From assembly GCF_014648435.1 (NCBI RefSeq), contig NZ_BMRC01000023.1, forward strand, positions 62,001 through 126,000: a stretch of 64,000 bases of DNA. Reading direction: 5' to 3'. The position numbers were made by a program, and so were the translations under genes. Position 1 is the first letter of the stretch. Every line of letters starts with the position of its first letter. Below are positions 63,627 through 64,000 of this stretch, one piece after another. The notes beneath the pieces are model-generated. The model saw only the letters and a program-made list of their open reading frames with translations, was not told where the DNA came from and did not search any database. Source of the DNA: Nonomuraea spiralis. Its GTDB lineage: Bacteria; Actinomycetota; Actinomycetes; Streptosporangiales; Streptosporangiaceae.

Positions 63627-64000
63627 CTGAGATCACGCTCCGCTCTCGACGTGGCGAGCCGCGCGAGTTGCGGCTCGACGGTGTACCGGGGGTCGTCGCC
63701 CGAGGCGATCCCGGCGTGGAAGATCCCGAACCGGGTGCACGCCGACCCGGCCAGCAGGGCCGCGCCCGCGGCCATCGCCGCGACCCGGCTGCGGCGGCCG
63801 AGGGCCTGCCCGAGCAGGGCGCCCGTCACCGACAGCGCCATGCCCGCCTTGAGCAGGCGGCTGCGCCGCAGCGGCTCGGCGGTCATGCCCATGCGGCGCC
63901 GCATGCGGACCGTCGCCGCGCACTCCAGGGCAGTGCCCGCCAGCGCCACCCGGCGGGCCGGGCCCGCCTGCGCGACCGGGGCGGCCAGCATGCCGAGCCC
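63623..64000 (-). CDS. NrfD/polysulfide-reductase-type membrane subunit, C-terminal part
   Basis: Runs off the right edge. The visible about 125 residues contain the last helices (KAGMALSVTGALLGQALGRRSRVAAMAAGAALLAGSACTRFGIFHAGIASGDDPRYTVEPQ), matching the C-terminus of NrfD-type quinone-interacting subunits of molybdoenzyme or ferredoxin complexes. The ATG at 63991 is unlikely to be the true start because the family is about 300+ residues; most of the gene lies beyond the window. Confidence 0.7.
   Translation of the reverse strand, partial: GLGMLAAPVAQAGPARRVALAGTALECAATVRMRRRMGMTAEPLRRSRLLKAGMALSVTGALLGQALGRRSRVAAMAAGAALLAGSACTRFGIFHAGIASGDDPRYTVEPQLARLATSRAERDLR

Overview
The DNA is very GC-rich, with strong G/C bias at third codon positions, frequent GTG/TTG starts and many 1-4 nt stop/start overlaps. 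The gene order ruvB-yajC-secD-secF-apt-rel, hisS-aspS, rarA...alaS-ruvX-mltG-aroE, infC-rpmI-rplT and pheS-pheT is that of an actinomycete chromosome. Two tandem mltG copies, the rich secreted-enzyme content and accessory ABC/sulfatase genes suggest a filamentous member of the Streptosporangiales (for example Nonomuraea-like). That genus-level guess is inference from gene order and was not tested.

Left half (1-33 kb), conserved core. It starts inside ruvB, then runs through the Sec accessory proteins YajC/SecD/SecF, adenine salvage (apt) and the stringent-response enzyme Rel. Two membrane-anchored cyclophilins flank a metallo-beta-lactamase-fold hydrolase and hisS-aspS. RarA, a degenerate cyclase, two small membrane proteins, alaS, ruvX, two MltG transglycosylases and aroE follow. 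Next is the IF3-L35-L20 operon, with a long leader, an internal terminator-like hairpin and a non-canonical AUC start codon for IF3, then an rRNA methyltransferase, an orphan PAS histidine kinase and pheST.

Middle (33-49 kb), accessory. It holds an MFS exporter, a SnoaL-like protein with a small membrane protein, an acyl-CoA ligase, and a secreted GH10-FnIII-CBM2 xylanase with two GAAA/TTTC palindromes around its promoter. A GntR/FadR regulator and an alpha/beta hydrolase follow. The two most interesting loci are here. (i) At 41.3-43.7 kb there is a compact RiPP-like cassette: a 20-residue precursor-like peptide ending in Cys, a perfect 13-bp stem-loop, an E1/ThiF-like adenylating enzyme, and a PqqD-like domain fused to an M50-type membrane metalloprotease. 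(ii) At 43.7-48.6 kb on the minus strand is a three-gene module: a DUF559-type PD-(D/E)xK nuclease, a winged-helix-like protein and a 1053-residue protein with two different ATPase domains (AAA/STAND-like plus HerA/FtsK-like). It looks like an anti-phage or anti-plasmid system.

Right (48.6-64 kb). A stand-alone 'sensor' membrane domain and an HxlR-nitrilase pair precede a seven-gene, completely overlapping operon: peptide-type ABC importer, MurQ, AnmK, and an AmiE-like serine hydrolase. The operon is divergent from a MurR/RpiR regulator, so it should import and recycle cell-wall muropeptides. A sulfotransferase and a sulfatase each carry 11-nt direct repeats resembling PHO boxes just upstream of a -10 box and a (nearly) leaderless start. 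The window ends with a signal-less PGRP amidase, a NUDIX-like protein, a 33-residue membrane peptide and the C-terminus of an NrfD-like membrane subunit.

No tRNA, rRNA, insertion sequence, integrase or CRISPR array was seen. No gene-free stretch exceeds about 300 bases; the longest non-coding gaps are the infC leader (25898-26197) and the xylanase upstream region (37759-38018).
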